Under the pieces are notes generated by a model that was given only the letters and a program-made list of their open reading frames with translations, ran no database searches and was not told the DNA's origin. The translations under genes were made by a program, and so were the position numbers. Positions 61,501-64,000 of a stretch of 64,000 bases of DNA are shown here, piece by piece. Position 1 is the stretch's first letter, and the number at the start of each line of letters is the position of its first letter. This DNA is from RYN-122 sp963761655 (GTDB lineage Bacteria; Actinomycetota; Actinomycetes; Mycobacteriales; SCTD01), in NCBI GenBank assembly GCA_963761655.1, contig CAVXHI010000001.1:62001-126000 (forward strand), read 5' to 3'.

Positions 61501-64000
61501 GGTCCTGCGGAACGACACCGACGCCGACGGCGACCCGCTGACGGCGACCCTGCTGTCGGCACCGCTCAACGGCGCGGTCGTCTGCGGGACGGGCGGCTGC
61601 ACCTACACGCCCACGGCCGGGTACTCCGGTCCGGACTCCTTCACCTACACGGTGTCCGACGGCAAGGGCGGCACGGACACGGCGCGGGTCGACCTCACGG
61701 TCACCCCGGCCAACGTCGGTCCGGTCGCGAACCCGGACTCGGCCACCACCCCGGCCGGCACCCCGGTCGTCGTGCCGGTCGTCGCCAACGACACCGACGC
61801 TGACGGCGGCACGCTCACCGCGTCCGTCGGCACGCAGCCGGCGAACGGCGTCGTCACCTGCACGGGCACCAGCTGCCGGTACGTCCCGGACAGCGGGTTC
61901 GTCGGGACCGACACGTTCACCTACACCGTGAGCGACGGTCAGGGCGGCACGGCCACCGGCACGGTCACGGTCACGGTCACCAGCGGTCCGGCCGCGAACC
62001 GCGCCCCGATCGCCAACCCGGACAGCGGCACTACGCCGCAGGGCCAGGCGGTCGTCGTCCCGGTCACGGCCAACGACACCGACGCCGACGGCGACGCGCT
62101 CACGGCCTCCGCGCCGACGACGCCTGCCAACGGCACGGCCACCTGCACCGCCACCTCGTGCACCTACACGCCGAACGCCGGCTTCGTGGGCACCGACACC
62201 TTCAGCTACACGGTGTCGGACGGGCAGGCCACCAGCACGGCCCTCGTGACCATCACGGTCACCGCGGTGAACCAGCCGGTCACCGCCGTGGACGACGTCT
62301 ACACCGTCCCGGCCGGCACGGCGACGGTCCTGACCGTCGTCGGCAACGACACCGACCCGGACGGCGACGTCCTCACCGCGAGCGTGCGCACGCAGCCGGC
62401 CAACGGCGTCGTGACCTGCTCCGGCGGGGCCTGCACCTACACGCCGAACCCCGGGTACTCCGGGCCGGACTCCTTCACCTACACGGTGTCGGACGGCCGG
62501 GGCTCCACGGACGTCGGCGCGGTCAGCCTGACCGTCACCGCCGCCCCCGTGAACCAGCCGCCGGTCGTGACGGGCGAGTCGGCGACGACGACGGTCGACA
62601 CGGCCGTGACGGTCGACGTCCGGCCTGGCGACAGCGACCCGGAGGGTGGCGCCCTGACGTACGGCGTCGGCAGCCAGCCGGCCCACGGCACGGTCACCTG
62701 CTCCACGGCCGGGTCCTGCGTCTACACGCCGGACAGCGGCTACGCCGGCCCGGACTCGTTCACCTACACGGTGACCGACCCGCAGGGCGCCAGCTCGACG
62801 GCGACCGTCACGGTCAGCGTCACCCGCCCGACCGCGGCCAACCTGCCGCCGGTCGTGACGGGCGAGACGGCGACGACGACGGTCGGCACGCCGGTCGACG
62901 TCACGGTGTCGGCGGGCGACAGCGACCCGGAGGGCGGTCAGCTGACCTACGTCGCCGGGCCGAAGCCCGCGAACGGCACGGTCACCTGCACGACGGCCGG
63001 GGTGTGCACCTACACGCCGGACGCCGGGTTCGCCGGGACGGACACGTTCACCTACGTCGTCTCGGACCCGCAGGGCGCCTCGGCGACCGGCACCGTGACG
63101 GTCACCGTCACCCGCCCGACGACGGCCAACCAGCCGCCGGTCGTGACGGGTGAGACGGCGACGACGACGCAGGCCACGCCGGTCACCGTCGACGTCCGCC
63201 CGGGTGACAGCGACCCGGACGGCGGCACGCTGACCTACGTCGCCGGCCCGAAGCCGGCCCACGGCACGGTCACCTGCACGGGCACCGGCTCCTGCACCTA
63301 CACGCCGGACCCGGCCTACACCGGCACGGACACGTTCACCTACGTGGTCTCCGACGGCCAGGGCGGCAGCACGACCGGCACCGTCACCGTCACGATCACG
63401 AACGCCCCGCCGGTGGCCCGCGACGACCAGTTCACGGTCGCCGCAGGCAGCACCACGCAGCTGCCCGTCCTCGGGAACGACAGCGACGCCGGGGGCGGCC
63501 CGGTGCAGGTGGTCCGCAACACGGCGCCGGCCACCGGCACCGTGGACTGCACCGCGGGCACCAGCTGCACGTACACGGCACCCGCCGGTCTGACGGCACC
63601 GGTCACGGTGACGTTCGACTACACGGTCCGTGACGCCGGCGGCCTGGAGGACACGGCCACCGTGACCCTCACGGTGAGCCCGGTCGCGGCGAACCAGCCG
63701 CCGGCCTTCACGGCCGAGCCGACCAACACCGCGCAGACCGTCCCGGTCGGCGGCACCCTCACCCCGGTCGTCGCCGGCGACCCCGAGGGCGCCCCGCTGA
63801 CCTACACGGTCGATCCCACGACGCTGCCACCGGGCGTCACCGGGATCGATCCCGCCACCGGCGCCTTCACCGGCACGCCGACCACCCCGGGCACCTACCC
63901 GGTCGTGGTCACCGTGACGGACCCGGCAGGCGGCACGGACACGACCACCGTCGTCGTCACGGTCACGAACCGGACCCCGGTCGCCCGGGACGACGCCGAC
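52534..64000 (+). CDS. giant secreted repeat protein (DUF11, SdrD-B-like, cadherin/Ig-like), 3' end outside window; frame broken at 55915-55934
   Basis: The GTG at 52534 has AAAGG six bases upstream and opens a basic-plus-hydrophobic signal peptide (about 1-48, ending PAEAA). A unique domain follows (about 50-405), then two DUF11-like domains (from about 408 and 510), about 18 SdrD-B/CNA-B-like modules (618-2585), about 12 Cys-bearing cadherin/Ig-like repeats and a putative-Ig (He_PIG) domain with PPGVTGIDPATGAFTGTPTTPGTYP in pieces. After about residue 1127 the frame breaks at a 10-bp duplication, and the correct sequence continues in the next frame to base 64000. Repaired, it exceeds 3800 residues. 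Surface or matrix adhesion is inferred from domain types only. Confidence 0.85.
54388..60290 (+). repeat. alternating SdrD-B-like coding modules
   Basis: About 18 modules begin with S-L-x-G-x-V. Long ones carry a calcium-loop-like DxNxDGVxxxxE (for example YIDRNDDGVQ, YEDLDGNGVR), and short ones without it begin with phrases such as VQVRPGLPLGGVTV. From about 56,100 the two kinds alternate strictly, making a higher-order unit. The short modules at 56461 and 57770 share the identical phrase VQVRPGLPLGGVTV. Confidence 0.8.
55915..55934. repeat. exact 10-bp tandem duplication causing frameshift
   Basis: The decamer GTCACGGACG occurs twice in a row (55915-55924 and 55925-55934). Removing one copy restores TAVTDAAGAYAFTGL, which matches the equivalent place in other modules of the same protein (for example AADGSYAFTGL). 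As given, the frame leaves the coding track here and stops at 56743-56745. Confidence 0.9.
60298..63690 (+). repeat. twelve tandem cadherin/Ig-like repeats with paired Cys
   Basis: Twelve repeats of about 95 residues begin with NxPPVAxxDSATT-like phrases, have NDTDxDGDxLT, then a pair of Cys flanking the turn (VxCxxxxCTYTP), then FTYTVSDGQGGxxTATVTVTV. The DNA is similar enough that reverse-strand frames also stay open. Each Cys pair could form a disulfide outside the cell. Confidence 0.85.

Noticed and set aside
55916..63262. 2448-codon open frame on the minus strand opposite the second giant protein
   Set aside because: Repetitive high-GC coding DNA keeps the antisense frame open. The translation is Arg/Gly/Val/Asp low-complexity, with no start signal or recognisable domain.
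54388..63690. CRISPR array or satellite DNA
   Set aside because: The periodicity is coding repeat structure of about 95-170 codons, with no short identical repeats and unique spacers.

Overview
The window is a very GC-rich chromosomal segment from an actinobacterium (class Actinomycetes). It is centred on the replication origin. The evidence is the conserved order rpmH-rnpA-yidD-yidC-khpB-rsmG-parA-parB on one side and dnaA-dnaN-recF-dciA-like-gyrB-gyrA-DUF3566-tRNA-Ile-tRNA-Ala on the other. The fhaA-fhaB-pstP-rodA-pbpA-pknA-pknB cell-division/kinase operon, crgA, a class E sortase and mycothiol synthase also fit. Frequent GTG starts and GTGA/ATGA overlaps are typical. I cannot fix the genus.

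Layout. 1-1942: NAD-salvage operon (partial pncB, pncA, an NrtR-type Nudix regulator). 1952-6072: RsbW-like ATPase, YihY/BrkB membrane protein, a TroA-type metal-binding lipoprotein, an unknown protein, mycothiol synthase and tRNA-Leu(CAG). 6166-14706: the FHA/phosphatase/SEDS/PBP/kinase operon for peptidoglycan synthesis and Ser/Thr phospho-signalling. 14663-18761 (minus): pabA/trpG-type amidotransferase, AMP-binding ligase, a 54-residue membrane protein, class E sortase and a DUF881 protein. 18856-23066: crgA, thiolase, PH-like protein, rhomboid protease, cyclophilin and an unknown membrane protein. 23071-32547 (minus): a roughly 2600-residue membrane-anchored protein made of about 26 Ig-like repeats, whose stop overlaps the start of a membrane diguanylate cyclase. 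32695-45192 (minus): tRNAs, DUF3566, gyrA with a full-length intein, gyrB, DUF721/DciA-like gene carrying two parS sites, recF, gnd, a bluB-cobT fusion and dnaN. 45193-45526: oriC. 45527-52410: dnaA and the divergent rpmH-to-parB arm. 52534-64000: a second giant secreted protein (more than 3800 residues) of DUF11, SdrD-B-like and Cys-bearing cadherin/Ig-like repeats, running off the window end.

Recurring oddities. Three genes (unknown at 4569, pstP, the giant Ig protein) change frame at short C/G runs, and each is repaired by removing one base. The second giant protein changes frame at an exact 10-bp tandem duplication. These may be sequencing or assembly errors, true mutations, or (for the surface proteins) switchable tracts; sequence alone cannot decide. 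The most distinctive biology is the GyrA intein with its LAGLIDADG endonuclease, the coupled giant-surface-protein/diguanylate-cyclase operon, and the BluB-CobT fusion placed inside the dnaN-recF interval. I found no CRISPR array, insertion sequence or prophage.
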